Positions 44,023 through 54,359 of a stretch of 64,000 nt of DNA are shown piece after piece (positions within the stretch are counted from its first letter, which is position 1; each line of letters starts with the position of its first letter). The notes under the pieces were generated by a model. The model was given only the letters and a program-made list of their open reading frames with translations, was not told the DNA's origin and did no database searches. The stretch spans positions 22,081 to 86,080 of the forward strand of contig CANLQH010000007.1 of NCBI GenBank assembly GCA_947493285.1. The letters are read 5' to 3'. Made by a program: the position numbers and the translations under genes. This stretch comes from an uncultured Tenacibaculum sp. (GTDB lineage: Bacteria > Bacteroidota > Bacteroidia > Flavobacteriales > Flavobacteriaceae).

Positions 44023-46809
44023 ATGAAGACAGATATTTCTACCGTTAACCCTAAGGAGAACATTATTATAAAAGGAGCTAAACTGCACAATTTAAAAGAC
44101 ATTGACGTAGTGATTCCTCGAAATAAATTAGTAGTTATTACTGGACTTTCTGGCTCAGGAAAATCTTCATTAGCATTTGATACGCTTTATGCTGAAGGGC
44201 AAAGACGCTATGTTGAAAGTTTATCTTCGTACGCACGTCAGTTTCTTGGGAAGTTACACAAACCAAAAGTTGATTATATTAAAGGGATTGCTCCTGCAAT
44301 TGCTATCGAGCAAAAGGTAAACTCAACAAATCCAAGATCAACCGTAGGTACCTCAACGGAAATTTACGACTATATAAAACTTTTATTCGCCCGTATAGGT
44401 AAAACCATTTCTCCAATTTCTGGAAATGAAGTGAAAAAACACACAGTCTCAGATGTATTAAACTTTGTAAAATCATTTGAAGAGAAAACCAAGTTATTAT
44501 TACTTGCTCCTATCACTATTAACGAAAACCGTGATATTAAAACTGTTTTACAAGTTTTAACTCAGCAAGGTTACGCTCGTTTAAAATATAACAATAAGGT
44601 TTATCGAATTGATGAGTTCGATATTAAAGATTATAAAAACGACGAAATATTTTTAGTTATTGATAGAATTGTTACTAAAAATGATGAAGATTTTTATAAT
44701 AGATTAGGTGATGCTATTCAAACTGCTTTTTTTGAAGGAAAAGGCTTTTGCTATATCGAAAATATAGCAACTTCAACAGTTACTCCTTTTAGCAATAAAT
44801 TTGAACTAGACGGAATTTCTTTTTTAGAACCAAATACTCATTTATTCAGCTTTAATAATCCGTATGGAGCATGCCCTACCTGTGAAGGTTATGGTAGTGT
44901 TATTGGAATTGATGAAGATTTAGTAATTCCTAATACAGGACTGTCTATTTACGAAAATGCTATTTTCCCTTTTAAAACAGACAGCTACTTACATTATAAA
45001 GAAGATTTAATTCTGGACGCCGAAGCATCTGGAATTCCAATTCATAGACCTTGGTTTGAACTTTCAGATGAACAAAAAGAATTCGTTTGGAACGGAACAA
45101 AAAAGTTTAAAGGAATACATCATCTATTTAAAACTTTAGAAGAGAAGAGTTACAAAATTCAAAACCGCGTGATGCTTTCTCGCTATCGTGGAAAAACTAC
45201 CTGTACAGATTGTAGCGGTAAGCGTTTACGAAAAGAAGCTAATTATGTACAAGTTTACGGGAAAACTATTTCTGAATTAGTTACCCTTCCGCTAGATGAA
45301 TTAGCTGTTTTATTCAACAATATTGAATTGAATAAGTATGAAGAAAAAATTGGGAAACGTTTATTGACAGAAATTAATAATCGCTTACAATTTTTAACCG
45401 ATGTTGGTTTGAATTATTTAACTTTAAATAGAACTTCAAACACTTTATCAGGAGGAGAAAGTCAACGCATAAACTTAGCAACTTCATTGGGTAGCTCTTT
45501 AGTAGGCTCTATGTACATTTTAGATGAACCAAGCATTGGCTTACACCCAAAAGATACTGAACGCTTAATTAAAGTTTTAAAAGATCTTCGTGATTTAGGA
45601 AACACCGTTATTGTAGTTGAGCACGATGAAGACATCATGAAAGAAGCCGATTATATTATAGATATTGGCCCTGAAGCTGGAACTTATGGTGGTCATGTGG
45701 TTGCAGAAGGAACTTTTGATGAAATTTCACAATCAGATTCTTTAACTGCAAAATACTTGTCTGAAGAACTAAAAATTGAAATTCCTGCTTCTCGTAGAGA
45801 TTCTAAGAATTCAATTGATATTATTGGAGCGCGAGAAAACAATTTAAAGAATATTGACGTTTCATTTCCTTTAAATAATCTGACTGTTATTACAGGAGTT
45901 TCTGGAAGCGGAAAAAGTACTTTAGTAAAGAAAATTCTATATCCAGCAATGCAAAAAAAGCTAGTTGGTTACGGGAACAAAATTGGTCAATACACAGATA
46001 TTAAAGGTAGTTATGATAACTTAAAACATGTTGAGTTTATCGATCAAAACCCAATTGGTCGTTCTTCTAGATCTAACCCAGTTACTTACATAAAAGCTTA
46101 TGATGATATTCGAAAATTATTATCTGAGCAAAAATTATCTAAAATAAGAAACTATCAGCCAAAACACTTTTCTTTTAATGTAGAAGGAGGTCGTTGCGAA
46201 GTTTGTAAAGGTGAAGGTGTAGTTACTATCGAAATGCAATTTATGGCGGATGTACATTTACAATGTGACACCTGTAATGGAAAACGTTTTAAAAAGGAAG
46301 TTTTAGAAGTAAATTTTGAAAGCAAAACGATAGATGATATTCTAAATCTTACTATTGATGATGCTGTAGCTTTTTTCACAGAAAACAATCAACCTAAAAT
46401 TGCTAGAAAACTAAAACCTTTACAAGATGTTGGATTAGGATATGTTCAATTAGGACAATCATCATCTACCTTGTCTGGGGGTGAAGCACAACGTATAAAA
46501 TTAGCTTCATTCTTAGTAAAAGGAAACACAAAAGATAAAGCCTTATTTATTTTTGATGAACCTACTACAGGTTTACATTTTCACGATATTAAAAAACTAT
46601 TAGCTTCTTTTAATGCTTTAATAGAAAAAGGACATTCTATTGTGGTTATTGAGCACAATATTGAGCTCATAAAATGCGCCGATTACATTATTGATTTAGG
46701 AACTGAAGGGGGTAAAAATGGAGGAAGCTTAATTTTCTCAGGAACTCCAGAAGAATTAGTAAAAAACACAAAATCTTTTACTGCCAAGTATTTAGTTGAT
46801 AAAATTTAA
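44023..46809 (+). CDS. uvrA: Excinuclease ABC subunit UvrA
   Basis: The protein has 928 residues. Two ABC ATPase modules are visible: Walker [10 protein letters not shown] and G-V-S-G-S-G-K-S-T, signatures L-S-G-G-E-S-Q-R and L-S-G-G-E-A-Q-R, and Walker B with D-E-P. The zinc modules C-P-T-C-E-G-Y-G with C-T-D-C-S-G and C-E-V-C-K-G with C-D-T-C-N-G are complete. UvrA recognises DNA damage in nucleotide excision repair. It is transcribed alone, divergently from the sigma gene. Confidence 0.97.
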   Translation: MKTDISTVNPKENIIIKGAKLHNLKDIDVVIPRNKLVVITGLSGSGKSSLAFDTLYAEGQRRYVESLSSYARQFLGKLHKPKVDYIKGIAPAIAIEQKVNSTNPRSTVGTSTEIYDYIKLLFARIGKTISPISGNEVKKHTVSDVLNFVKSFEEKTKLLLLAPITINENRDIKTVLQVLTQQGYARLKYNNKVYRIDEFDIKDYKNDEIFLVIDRIVTKNDEDFYNRLGDAIQTAFFEGKGFCYIENIATSTVTPFSNKFELDGISFLEPNTHLFSFNNPYGACPTCEGYGSVIGIDEDLVIPNTGLSIYENAIFPFKTDSYLHYKEDLILDAEASGIPIHRPWFELSDEQKEFVWNGTKKFKGIHHLFKTLEEKSYKIQNRVMLSRYRGKTTCTDCSGKRLRKEANYVQVYGKTISELVTLPLDELAVLFNNIELNKYEEKIGKRLLTEINNRLQFLTDVGLNYLTLNRTSNTLSGGESQRINLATSLGSSLVGSMYILDEPSIGLHPKDTERLIKVLKDLRDLGNTVIVVEHDEDIMKEADYIIDIGPEAGTYGGHVVAEGTFDEISQSDSLTAKYLSEELKIEIPASRRDSKNSIDIIGARENNLKNIDVSFPLNNLTVITGVSGSGKSTLVKKILYPAMQKKLVGYGNKIGQYTDIKGSYDNLKHVEFIDQNPIGRSSRSNPVTYIKAYDDIRKLLSEQKLSKIRNYQPKHFSFNVEGGRCEVCKGEGVVTIEMQFMADVHLQCDTCNGKRFKKEVLEVNFESKTIDDILNLTIDDAVAFFTENNQPKIARKLKPLQDVGLGYVQLGQSSSTLSGGEAQRIKLASFLVKGNTKDKALFIFDEPTTGLHFHDIKKLLASFNALIEKGHSIVVIEHNIELIKCADYIIDLGTEGGKNGGSLIFSGTPEELVKNTKSFTAKYLVDKI

Positions 46810-46908
46810 CCACAAAAAAAGACGCTTTCACAACATCAAACACTATTTTTTCAACTAGTTAATAGTAAAATAGCTATTTTTAGTTCATTTCTATATTTAC
46901 AGTGAAAA

Positions 46909-47613
46909 ATGCCAGCAAAAATAAATATTTTAATTATTGAAGATAATGTTATAATTGCCGATGATTTACAACAATCACTAGAAGCGTATGGTTATAATGT
47001 TGTTGGGAATGTAATATCCTATGAAAAAGCTATAGAGACACTGTCTAATTCTATTGTTGATTTAGCTTTAATAGACATAAATCTTTCTTCAAAAAAAAAC
47101 GGAATAGATGTAGCTAATTATATAAATTTAAACAATAAAATACCTTTCATATATTTAACTTCCTACATAGATAATGAGACTATTAATAAAGTTACAAAAA
47201 CTAAACCTCATGCCTATCTTGTTAAACCTTTTGATAAAAACACTATTCATGCTTCTATAGAGCTTGCTATAAGTAAACATATAAACACTAATTATAAAAA
47301 AGGATCTTTAGATTATTTATATCTAAAAAAAAACAACTTATATCATAAAGTTTTTATTGACTCTATTAATTTTATAAAGGCCGATAATGTTTATATTGAA
47401 ATATATTGCAATGGCGATTTAAAATTCCTCTTAAGAAGCACTTTAAAAGACTTTCATTCTAAATTACCAAACAATTTTAAACGATGTAATAAATCCTATA
47501 TCATAAATTTAAATAGTGTTGAGTCTTTTAATTTAAATTATATTCATATTGGTAGTAAAAAAATAACTGTTTCAAAAGACTTTAAGCCTTATATAAAATC
47601 TTTAATCTCTTAA
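46909..47613 (+). CDS. LytTR-type response regulator
   Basis: The protein has 234 residues: receiver domain with acidic E11-D12, phospho-acceptor D56 (A-L-I-D-I-N-L) and K-P-F at its end, then a LytTR DNA-binding domain (Y-L-K-K-N-N-L-Y-H-K-V ... I-K-A-D-N-V-Y-I-E). LytTR proteins bind direct repeats about 21 bp apart. The histidine kinase gene follows after 11 bp. Confidence 0.92.
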   Translation: MPAKINILIIEDNVIIADDLQQSLEAYGYNVVGNVISYEKAIETLSNSIVDLALIDINLSSKKNGIDVANYINLNNKIPFIYLTSYIDNETINKVTKTKPHAYLVKPFDKNTIHASIELAISKHINTNYKKGSLDYLYLKKNNLYHKVFIDSINFIKADNVYIEIYCNGDLKFLLRSTLKDFHSKLPNNFKRCNKSYIINLNSVESFNLNYIHIGSKKITVSKDFKPYIKSLIS

Positions 47614-47624
47614 AAAACAAATCA

Positions 47625-49589
47625 ATGATCTCTATTATTAAGAAAATAGTCCTGCTTATATTTTTATGTAATACTATTTTCTTTTCTAGTAAATCTTTTT
47701 CTCAAGAGCATAAAAAAGACTCATTGGCTTTCTTGAAATTTAAAGAAATTAAAAATGTAAAAAAGAAATATTTCTTTTATCGAGATTCTATTAAAACTAA
47801 GAGTAATATAATGCCATATGAAGATTGGATTATATATCTTGAAAACGATCTAAAAAAACACAAAAATAGCCCTCCTGAAGATTTAATTCACCTATATTTT
47901 CCCCTGGTAGGACTATACGGGCTAGCTAATAAAATTGACAAAGCGATCAATCTTGGGTTAAAAGTCTACTATAACTCTGCTCATATAGAAGATAAAGATA
48001 TTCTTTGCCATTTATTAATCTTAGTAGAAAATAATTTGAATTATACAGATAATAGTTTTCTAATAATCAAAGTAAACAAAGAAAAAATAAAAAACTGTAA
48101 TCCAGATCAAATTTTATTCTATAACTATTATTCTCAATTCGGTTTACACATCAAAGCATTAAATAGCTATAAGAAATATATTCTTTACAATACCGATGAG
48201 TATATCAAATACACTTCATATGAAAGAGCCAAGCATAATAATAATTTTGGAGTTTATCATATGAGAAATAATGATATAGACTCTGCACTATATTACTATG
48301 AAAAATCTTTAATTTTAATAAACTTACATAAGAAAATGGGAACTCCCAAAAGCAACGTTACTGAGGTTTACTTTTGGGAAAATTTAGTAAAGGGAAACAT
48401 TGCTGAATGTTATGTTAAAAAACAAGATTATAAAAACGCAATACCGTTACTTATTGATGAAATTGAAGCTTGCAAAATTTATAAAAAAACAAATAATTGG
48501 GATGGTGCTGAAAAAAGCTGGGCATTATTAGCATTAAGTTATATAAAAACCAAACAATTTAAGAGTGCTGAGTTTTACATTAAAAAATTAAAGAAAAGTA
48601 AAAACCTCTCTTATAAATTAAACTATCTAAAAATTAAAGGAAAATATTATGATGCCCTTGGAGTTAAAGATTCATCAATTTTCTTTCTGAAAAAGCACAT
48701 TAATCTTTCTGATTCTTTAAGCATTGAAAAAGATATTAAAGAAAAAAAATCTTTACTAGAGTATTTAGATTTTGAAGATGATATAGTGAATCAACAAAAG
48801 CTAATATTAGAATACGAAAAAGAGAGCTCTGAAAAAAACACAAGATTAAAGTCAATATTATTTTTTAGTTTATTTCTTTTTATTTCTATTTTAGTTATTT
48901 TCTATTTTTATGTTGAAAAAAGAAAACAACAAGAAATAATATTAACTCAAAAAAACAAGCTTAAATCTACACTTTCAAAAAATCAAATACTTTTAAAAGA
49001 ACTTAATCATAGAGTTAAAAACAACCTACAGATGATAAGTAGTGTTTTATCTCTTCAGTCTAAAAAAATAAATGATTTGGACTCTAAAAAGTATTTTAAC
49101 AATAGTATTCAACGTATTTTTTTCCTATCTAAAATACATAATAGTTTATATCCAAATAATGCTGAAGAAATTAATGATTTTAAAACTTATATTAATGATT
49201 TAAAAAATCACCTAACTTCTTTACTAGATTCTTCTAGGTTAAATCTAAAAATAACCACCGATATAGATATTATTGAATTATGTCCAGATCAAAAAATAAC
49301 TCTTGGATTAATCATAAATGAGCTAATAACTAATTCTTTTAAACATGCTTTTAATGACAACCCTCTTTCTAAAAATAATTTTATAAGTATAGAAATAAAA
49401 GAAAAAGAACAATTTATTAACTTTTCTTACAAAGATAACGGTAAAGGTTTCAATTTAATCTCAGTAAACACATCTAATTCTATGGGATTAAACCTAATAT
49501 TAAGACTTGTTAATCAACTTGGTACTGAAGCTAATTTTTCAAATACTACAGGCACTAATCTTAATTTCTCGTTTAGTAGTAACAAATAA
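47625..49589 (+). CDS. TPR sensor histidine kinase (HisKA_2 type)
   Basis: The protein has 654 residues. A signal-like N-terminus, TPR-type helical repeats (about 60-380), one membrane helix (about 410-430), a short coiled coil and a HisKA_2 phospho-acceptor box E-L-N-H-R-V-K-N-N-L-Q follow each other, then a HATPase domain with N-E-L-I-T-N-S-F-K-H-A and D-N-G-K-G-F. It is the partner of the preceding LytTR regulator. The stimulus is unknown. Confidence 0.92.
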   Translation: MISIIKKIVLLIFLCNTIFFSSKSFSQEHKKDSLAFLKFKEIKNVKKKYFFYRDSIKTKSNIMPYEDWIIYLENDLKKHKNSPPEDLIHLYFPLVGLYGLANKIDKAINLGLKVYYNSAHIEDKDILCHLLILVENNLNYTDNSFLIIKVNKEKIKNCNPDQILFYNYYSQFGLHIKALNSYKKYILYNTDEYIKYTSYERAKHNNNFGVYHMRNNDIDSALYYYEKSLILINLHKKMGTPKSNVTEVYFWENLVKGNIAECYVKKQDYKNAIPLLIDEIEACKIYKKTNNWDGAEKSWALLALSYIKTKQFKSAEFYIKKLKKSKNLSYKLNYLKIKGKYYDALGVKDSSIFFLKKHINLSDSLSIEKDIKEKKSLLEYLDFEDDIVNQQKLILEYEKESSEKNTRLKSILFFSLFLFISILVIFYFYVEKRKQQEIILTQKNKLKSTLSKNQILLKELNHRVKNNLQMISSVLSLQSKKINDLDSKKYFNNSIQRIFFLSKIHNSLYPNNAEEINDFKTYINDLKNHLTSLLDSSRLNLKITTDIDIIELCPDQKITLGLIINELITNSFKHAFNDNPLSKNNFISIEIKEKEQFINFSYKDNGKGFNLISVNTSNSMGLNLILRLVNQLGTEANFSNTTGTNLNFSFSSNK

Positions 49590-49662
49590 CTATGTTTCAC
49601 ATACAAAAAAACAAATGTTCACAACATAATTATTTCCAAAGTACTATATAATTATATATTTG

Positions 49663-49753
49663 ATTTAAAGATATTTATACCCCCTTTAAATATTGCCCCC
49701 CATTTATATCTAAAAGAGTCTTTTGTTCTATATAAAACAAAAGATTCTTTTTT
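49663..49753 (+). ncRNA. Candidate small RNA (about 90 nt)
   Basis: A -7 box TATATTTG (49655-49662) is followed by a C-rich stretch (ataccccctttaa, then attgccccccattt) and a terminator with 16-base arms (49712-49727 and 49736-49751, one mismatch) and T run. No ORF above a few codons fits. Two TTCACA motifs 22 bp apart (49596 and 49618) lie upstream and might be a LytTR site. It may instead be only the long 3' end of the kinase transcript. Confidence 0.35.
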
Positions 49754-49805
49754 ATTTATTAACATATTCAATATCTCTTAAGCATCCTTTTTTTATCTTT
49801 TTCAT

Positions 49806-49995
49806 TACGATTAATCGTTTCAGTTGAAAAAGAAGAAAACAGTTTATGGATAAACGTTAGAAATTTAGCTAACATCCTAAAAAATTATCTGAATGATTTT
49901 AACCTTGAAAAAAATGGCTTTATTTGATAATAATACCTAATAAGAAACAATCTTAAAATAAAAACATTTTAAAAACAGGAAAAGTAAAAAATAAT
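49806..49995 (+). pseudogene. Decayed copy of the 71-residue gene and the start of the following lipoprotein gene
   Basis: From 49808 the frame reads R-L-I-V-S-V-E-K-E-E-N-S-L-W-I-N and continues through N-L-E-K-N to a stop at 49926. This matches residues about 30-65 of the intact protein encoded at 54483 (L-I-A-S-V-E-K-E-E-N-G-L-W-I-N ... N-L-E-K-N). Similarity continues past the stop into aatcttaaaataaaaa and cattttaaaa, matching the gap and first codons of the gene at 54730. The 5' half and any start codon are missing. Confidence 0.75.
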
Positions 49996-50039
49996 AAGGT
50001 TACTACTACTTATTTAAAAGAGAAAGTATAGTAAAATAT

Positions 50040-50073
50040 AAAACTGCCTAACCTTTTAGTTAGACAGTTTTAA
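50040..50073 (-). terminator. Terminator of the haem-uptake operon
   Basis: Stem AAAACTG-c-CTAAC with GTTAG-a-CAGTTTT, one mismatch, loop of 6. It lies 40 bp beyond the HmuY-like stop in its reading direction. The gap from 49590 to 50112 otherwise holds the candidate RNA and the pseudogene. Confidence 0.75.
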
Positions 50074-50112
50074 CGTAACAAAAACTAACAAAATTCAATA
50101 GCCTTTTTTAGC

Positions 50113-50730
50113 TTACTGAAAGCTTTTATCTCCAACGTTTGGGTTATATACATAATCAAATGTATAATATCTTCCATTTGCTGGATTTGTAGCATCTAAA
50201 TCTTTATAATAATTTTTTATTTCCATTTTAGCGTAATTACCATCAATGGTTTTAACAACCACAATAAACCCACCATTAGCAGAAACTTTATGTGTTGCTC
50301 TATCATAGGTATACCAATCGTCTCCTCTATTAGATTTAATGGCATAAACTCCTGATGCATCTTGTTTAAAATCACCATTAACTGGAGCTTCTTTTACATC
50401 TTTAAATACATTTTTAACTATAGCTAAAGATGCATTACCCGTTTTTTCTGGTTCATCTGTTAAACCATATTTACTACCTCCATTTACTATGATTCTAAGG
50501 CCTCTAAAAGCTATATCCCAATTATCTCCTACTACTTGTTTTCCTTCTTTAAAACTAAATTTAGTAAACTCCCCTGAGGTTGGTTGACCTTGACCACCTA
50601 ACTGTGGTGCATGTAAATTTGATATTGTTTTAGCTTCAATAGGCTCTATAACAAGACTATCGTTTTCTGAACACGATATGATGATAAAAGTTAATGTTAC
50701 TAATAATAAAATTAATTTTACGTTTTTCAT
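50113..50730 (-). CDS. HmuY-family haem-binding lipoprotein
   Basis: The protein has 205 residues. A lipoprotein signal ends at I-I-S-C (Cys about residue 20). The mature part shows the HmuY pattern W-D-I-A-F-R-G-L-R-I-I-V-N-G-G and the C-terminal Y-Y-T-F-D-Y-V-Y-N-P. HmuY proteins sit on the outer surface and capture haem for a TonB receptor. The two axial His residues of Porphyromonas HmuY cannot be located with certainty. It is downstream of the DoxX-like and receptor genes. Confidence 0.85.
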   Translation of the reverse strand: MKNVKLILLLVTLTFIIISCSENDSLVIEPIEAKTISNLHAPQLGGQGQPTSGEFTKFSFKEGKQVVGDNWDIAFRGLRIIVNGGSKYGLTDEPEKTGNASLAIVKNVFKDVKEAPVNGDFKQDASGVYAIKSNRGDDWYTYDRATHKVSANGGFIVVVKTIDGNYAKMEIKNYYKDLDATNPANGRYYTFDYVYNPNVGDKSFQ

Positions 50731-50747
50731 TTTTGATTGATTTATAT

Positions 50748-51212
50748 TTATTTATTTAAAAATTGTAATTGTTCTGGTTGAAATAAAACTGTTTTCATTT
50801 TTCGAATTACTACGATTAAAAACCATACATTTATTAATAGTAACCCTAAAGTTTGAAGTAATTCTCCTGTATCATCAAACTCTAAAAACAGGTGAAATAA
50901 AAAGATATTTACTACTATTGGAAAAGCCATTATTGCTCCTAATAATGTAAATACTTGACTAATTAATAATATTCCACATAAAATTTGCATTGCTCCCAAA
51001 AACTGCCACATATAACCGGTTTGTTTCATTCCGTTTATGTACAGTATTTTTTGAAGGGTTTCTGTTTTTTCTGGTTGTTGAAATTTTTGAGCTTTCGCTA
51101 CCACTTGATTTGGAGACGGATTTTCTTTTGAAAATTTTCCTATCCCTCCATAGATTAGCATACCTCCTAAAACTAAACTTAGTATTAGATTGATGATTTT
51201 TTCTATTGTCAT
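50748..51212 (-). CDS. DoxX-like membrane protein
   Basis: The protein has 154 residues and four membrane helices (about 7-24, 68-88, 92-108 and 120-140), G-G-x-L-I-Y-G-G-I-G-K-F at the start, the usual DoxX/SURF4-like opening. Between receptor and HmuY-like genes (17-bp gaps), it may help in haem uptake or membrane redox; the function is not shown. Confidence 0.75.
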   Translation of the reverse strand: MTIEKIINLILSLVLGGMLIYGGIGKFSKENPSPNQVVAKAQKFQQPEKTETLQKILYINGMKQTGYMWQFLGAMQILCGILLISQVFTLLGAIMAFPIVVNIFLFHLFLEFDDTGELLQTLGLLLINVWFLIVVIRKMKTVLFQPEQLQFLNK

Positions 51213-51229
51213 AATTGATTGATTTATGG

Positions 51230-53284
51230 TTAAAAATTAAATTGAATTCTACTGTAAATTGTTCTTCCTAAACGAAGTACACTATCGTTATTCGGAAAAC
51301 TATTTGAGTTTTCTACTCCTTCTTCGTTTAATAAATTATCTACCCCAACTTGAAGTGTTATAAAGTCTTTAAAACTCTTATCAATAGCTAAATTGATTTG
51401 AAGATTATCTGAAACAAACTTGTCGTAATTATCTATAATTCCTTGACTGTTATTTGTGTCAAACAATGCATATTTACTTCTATACATACCTCTGATATTA
51501 GCCGAGAAATTATGCTCAAAGTTTTCGTAAAATAATTTTAAATTGGCTGTGTGTTTAGATCTGTTTGGTAAACCGAAATAGTTATTTAGCGTTAACTTTT
51601 CTGAAGAAAATGAAGGTGTTCTCCTAATAAATATTTCTCCATTTTTAATTTTTGATTCCTGCTCTTTATCACCAGTATCTAGAAACTGATATCCACCAAG
51701 AATTTTAAAATTGTGGTTAAGCTTATAATTAACATCTAACTCGACACCTTGTGTGTATACTTCAGAGATATTCCTGTAAGAAAACACTCTAGTATTATTT
51801 GGTAAATTAAGTTCATTAGGATTCAGTTCTGTATCAAACGTATCTATCAATTCCGATATATCATTTCTAAAGAGATTAATATCTAATTTTAAGTTGTTTG
51901 TCGGCTTAATTTGAAAACCAAAATTATATCCAATAGATGTTTCTGGTTTTAACTCTCTTTCAATACGTTCTAATCCGGTTGCATTTGGGTATAAATCATG
52001 AATTGCTTGCGTACCTAAAACAATATAGCCTCCTACACCATTACTAAAGTTTAAATACAACTGACGAAAATCTGGAGCTTTAAAACCTGTTCCGACAGAA
52101 GTTTTAGCAGCTAACCAATTATTAATTTTATATCGAGCTGATAATTTTGGTGAAAAAGCAGATTTATACTTATCAGGATTATCAAACCTTGCTCCTATTA
52201 CTATATTTAGTTTTTCAAGCGGATTAAAATCGTATTGAGCAAAAGCATAATAAGCTATAAACTTCTTTTTATCATCAAACTCACTTCTAAGTAATGCATC
52301 GAAATTTACTCCTATACCCGTTATTAAATTACTATTCTTAAGTTTTAGCTTACTCTTTATTTCTGGTCGATAAAGACTTCTATCAAAAACTGTTGTTTCA
52401 TTATTAAAAATACTTTGGGCTTTATACTGTGTACCGTAAAATGAATAATCTATAGACCAAGAGTTATTTATTCTATGATTCCAATTTGTATTAAAATTCC
52501 AATCTCTTTGAGTATTATTTCCAAAAGCACTTTTTTGATTTTGAGCATAAAAACGTTGAGAAATATTTCCTTTTAAGTTTTCAGAGAAATCATATAACAA
52601 CTTCAAATTTCCTGTAAAATTCTGGTGTGGATACGTTGTTATATTTTCTGTTTCTGGAGATAAATCAAAACCTCCACTAGAGTTTAAGTTTACATCGGCA
52701 ACAATTCCTAATTTATCTTTTCTAGAAGTAATTCCTGCATTAATGTCTAATTCATTCTTAGCTCCAAATCTGGTTAACAATTGAAAATTACCTTTAAACT
52801 GATTTTCTTTTGGAGTTTCTGTTATAATATTAACTACTCCTCCAATCGCTTCAGATCCGTACAACGAAGAAGACGGACCTTTAACTACTTCTATTTGTTT
52901 AATGTTATTTACAGTAAGTCGATTTAAATCAATATTACCAGAAGTTCGACCAACAATTGGTACTCCATCTATCATAATCAAAGTATAATCTGCTGACACA
53001 CCTTGAAGCTGTAATCCTTCTGAGTTACCAAAATCAGTTACCATTACAATACCTGTTTGTTCTAGTAATATATCTCGTAACCTAACCGAACCTGATTTTT
53101 GTAATTGCTCTTTTGTTATTAAGGTTACTGGCATTGGTATTAGAGATAACTGCCTCTTAGTTCTAGTAGCTGTAACTATTACTTCATCTAACTTTTCATC
53201 TTTTTTCACTTGTTCTTTTTCTTGTGAAAAAACAATATTAGAAATCATTATTAATGGTAAAAACCATTTTTTGTTTAGAATCAT
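51230..53284 (-). CDS. TonB-dependent receptor, probable haem/iron uptake
   Basis: The protein has 684 residues. After a signal peptide (about 1-20) comes a TonB-box-like D-E-V-I-V-T-A-T, the plug domain (V-K-G-P-S-S-S-L-Y-G-S-E-A-I-G-G-V-V-N-I-I) and a 22-strand barrel ending in aromatic Phe (I-Q-F-N-F). It resembles haem and siderophore receptors; the HmuY-like partner points to haem. Divergent from a DUF6607 gene, with a palindrome between that could be a Fur site. Confidence 0.92.
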   Translation of the reverse strand: MILNKKWFLPLIMISNIVFSQEKEQVKKDEKLDEVIVTATRTKRQLSLIPMPVTLITKEQLQKSGSVRLRDILLEQTGIVMVTDFGNSEGLQLQGVSADYTLIMIDGVPIVGRTSGNIDLNRLTVNNIKQIEVVKGPSSSLYGSEAIGGVVNIITETPKENQFKGNFQLLTRFGAKNELDINAGITSRKDKLGIVADVNLNSSGGFDLSPETENITTYPHQNFTGNLKLLYDFSENLKGNISQRFYAQNQKSAFGNNTQRDWNFNTNWNHRINNSWSIDYSFYGTQYKAQSIFNNETTVFDRSLYRPEIKSKLKLKNSNLITGIGVNFDALLRSEFDDKKKFIAYYAFAQYDFNPLEKLNIVIGARFDNPDKYKSAFSPKLSARYKINNWLAAKTSVGTGFKAPDFRQLYLNFSNGVGGYIVLGTQAIHDLYPNATGLERIERELKPETSIGYNFGFQIKPTNNLKLDINLFRNDISELIDTFDTELNPNELNLPNNTRVFSYRNISEVYTQGVELDVNYKLNHNFKILGGYQFLDTGDKEQESKIKNGEIFIRRTPSFSSEKLTLNNYFGLPNRSKHTANLKLFYENFEHNFSANIRGMYRSKYALFDTNNSQGIIDNYDKFVSDNLQINLAIDKSFKDFITLQVGVDNLLNEEGVENSNSFPNNDSVLRLGRTIYSRIQFNF

Positions 53285-53301
53285 TCTTAATAATTTTGAT
53301 G

Positions 53302-53350
53302 CAAATATATATTTTATTTTTATTCAATCTAAATAAACTTTATATATTTG
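53302..53350. promoter_or_regulatory. Divergent promoters with a Fur-like palindrome between
   Basis: On the plus strand TATATTTG lies at 53343-53350; on the minus strand TATATTTG lies at 53309-53302. Between the two, 53319-53337 is a 19-bp inverted repeat TTTATTCAATCTAAATAAA with 7 of 9 pairs matching. A repressor bound here would control the receptor operon and the DUF6607 gene together. That it is Fur is inferred from the haem-uptake context. Confidence 0.5.
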
Positions 53351-53382
53351 TCGAAAATTTTTAATTCAAACAAATTCATAAA

Positions 53383-54291
53383 ATGAAGAAAATAATCTTA
53401 CTAATTACAGCTCTAACCTTAGTATCAAATGGTTGGAGTCAAAAAACAAAAAAAGAGCAAGATATTAAGGCTATAAAAGCTATGAGTGGTTGCTTTAATG
53501 TTGGTTTTAATTTTACCGAAACCTTTAATTATTCAAAAGATACAACTTACACTCCTTCTAAAACAAAACACGAAAAAGCTTTAGAATGGGTAGAAGTTAT
53601 AACAGATAAATCGAATAAAATTCAGTTACAACACATATTAATTGTTGGTAAAAAAGATAAACCACATATTGTAAAACACTGGAGACAAGATTGGGTTTAT
53701 GAAAACCAGAATTTATACGAATTCAATAAAGATAAAAACTGGAAATTCACACAATTACCTCATAACGAAGTAAAAGGTCAATGGACACAGAAGGTATATC
53801 AAGTAGATGATAGCCCTAGATACGAAGGGAGTGCTACCTGGGTTCATGTTGATGGAAAAAGTTATTGGGAAAATAAAACTGATGCCCCTTTAGCTAGAAG
53901 AGAACACACTCAAAGAAAGGACTACAATGTTTTAATTAGAAGAAATCGTCATGAAATTACTTCTAAAGGTTGGATTCACAATCAAGACAACGACAAAGTA
54001 ATTAGAAAAAATAACGAAGAAGATTTCTTACTAGCACAAGAAAAAGGATTTAACACTTATGAAAAAGTTGAAGACACTAAATGTGAAGCAGCAATTAAAT
54101 ACTGGAAAGAAAACAAAAACTTCTGGAAACGAGTTAGAAATAGATGGGAAAATACTTTTAAAAAGGACAAAGATATTTCATTGAAAAAATCAATAGATAA
54201 TAAACCTCTATTTATGCACATTTTTAAACTTGGTAAAGATGCTAGTAAAAAAGAAATTGATGAAGTACTAAATAAATTTTTAAAATCTTAA
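53383..54291 (+). CDS. DUF6607-family protein
   Basis: The protein has 302 residues with a signal peptide (about 1-19, cut near W-S-Q). The sequence is rich in Trp, His and charged residues (M-S-G-C-F-N-V-G-F-N-F-T-E-T-F, then H-W-R-Q-D-W-V and A-R-R-E-H). I recognise it, with moderate certainty, as the flavobacterial DUF6607 family found beside haem receptors. It could bind or process haem, but no proof is in the sequence. Confidence 0.7.
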   Translation: MKKIILLITALTLVSNGWSQKTKKEQDIKAIKAMSGCFNVGFNFTETFNYSKDTTYTPSKTKHEKALEWVEVITDKSNKIQLQHILIVGKKDKPHIVKHWRQDWVYENQNLYEFNKDKNWKFTQLPHNEVKGQWTQKVYQVDDSPRYEGSATWVHVDGKSYWENKTDAPLARREHTQRKDYNVLIRRNRHEITSKGWIHNQDNDKVIRKNNEEDFLLAQEKGFNTYEKVEDTKCEAAIKYWKENKNFWKRVRNRWENTFKKDKDISLKKSIDNKPLFMHIFKLGKDASKKEIDEVLNKFLKS

Positions 54292-54313
54292 TTGTTAGTT
54301 TTTGTTGTTTACT

Positions 54314-54356
54314 AAACCCTTTGTTTTCATAAAAAGAAAATAAAGGGTTTTCTTTT
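54314..54356 (+). terminator. Terminator after the DUF6607 gene
   Basis: Arms AAACCCTTT and AAAGGGTTT (54314-54322 with 54342-54350), extended inward by TTTTC/GAAAA after a mismatch, then a T run. Confidence 0.8.
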
Positions 54357-54359
54357 TTA

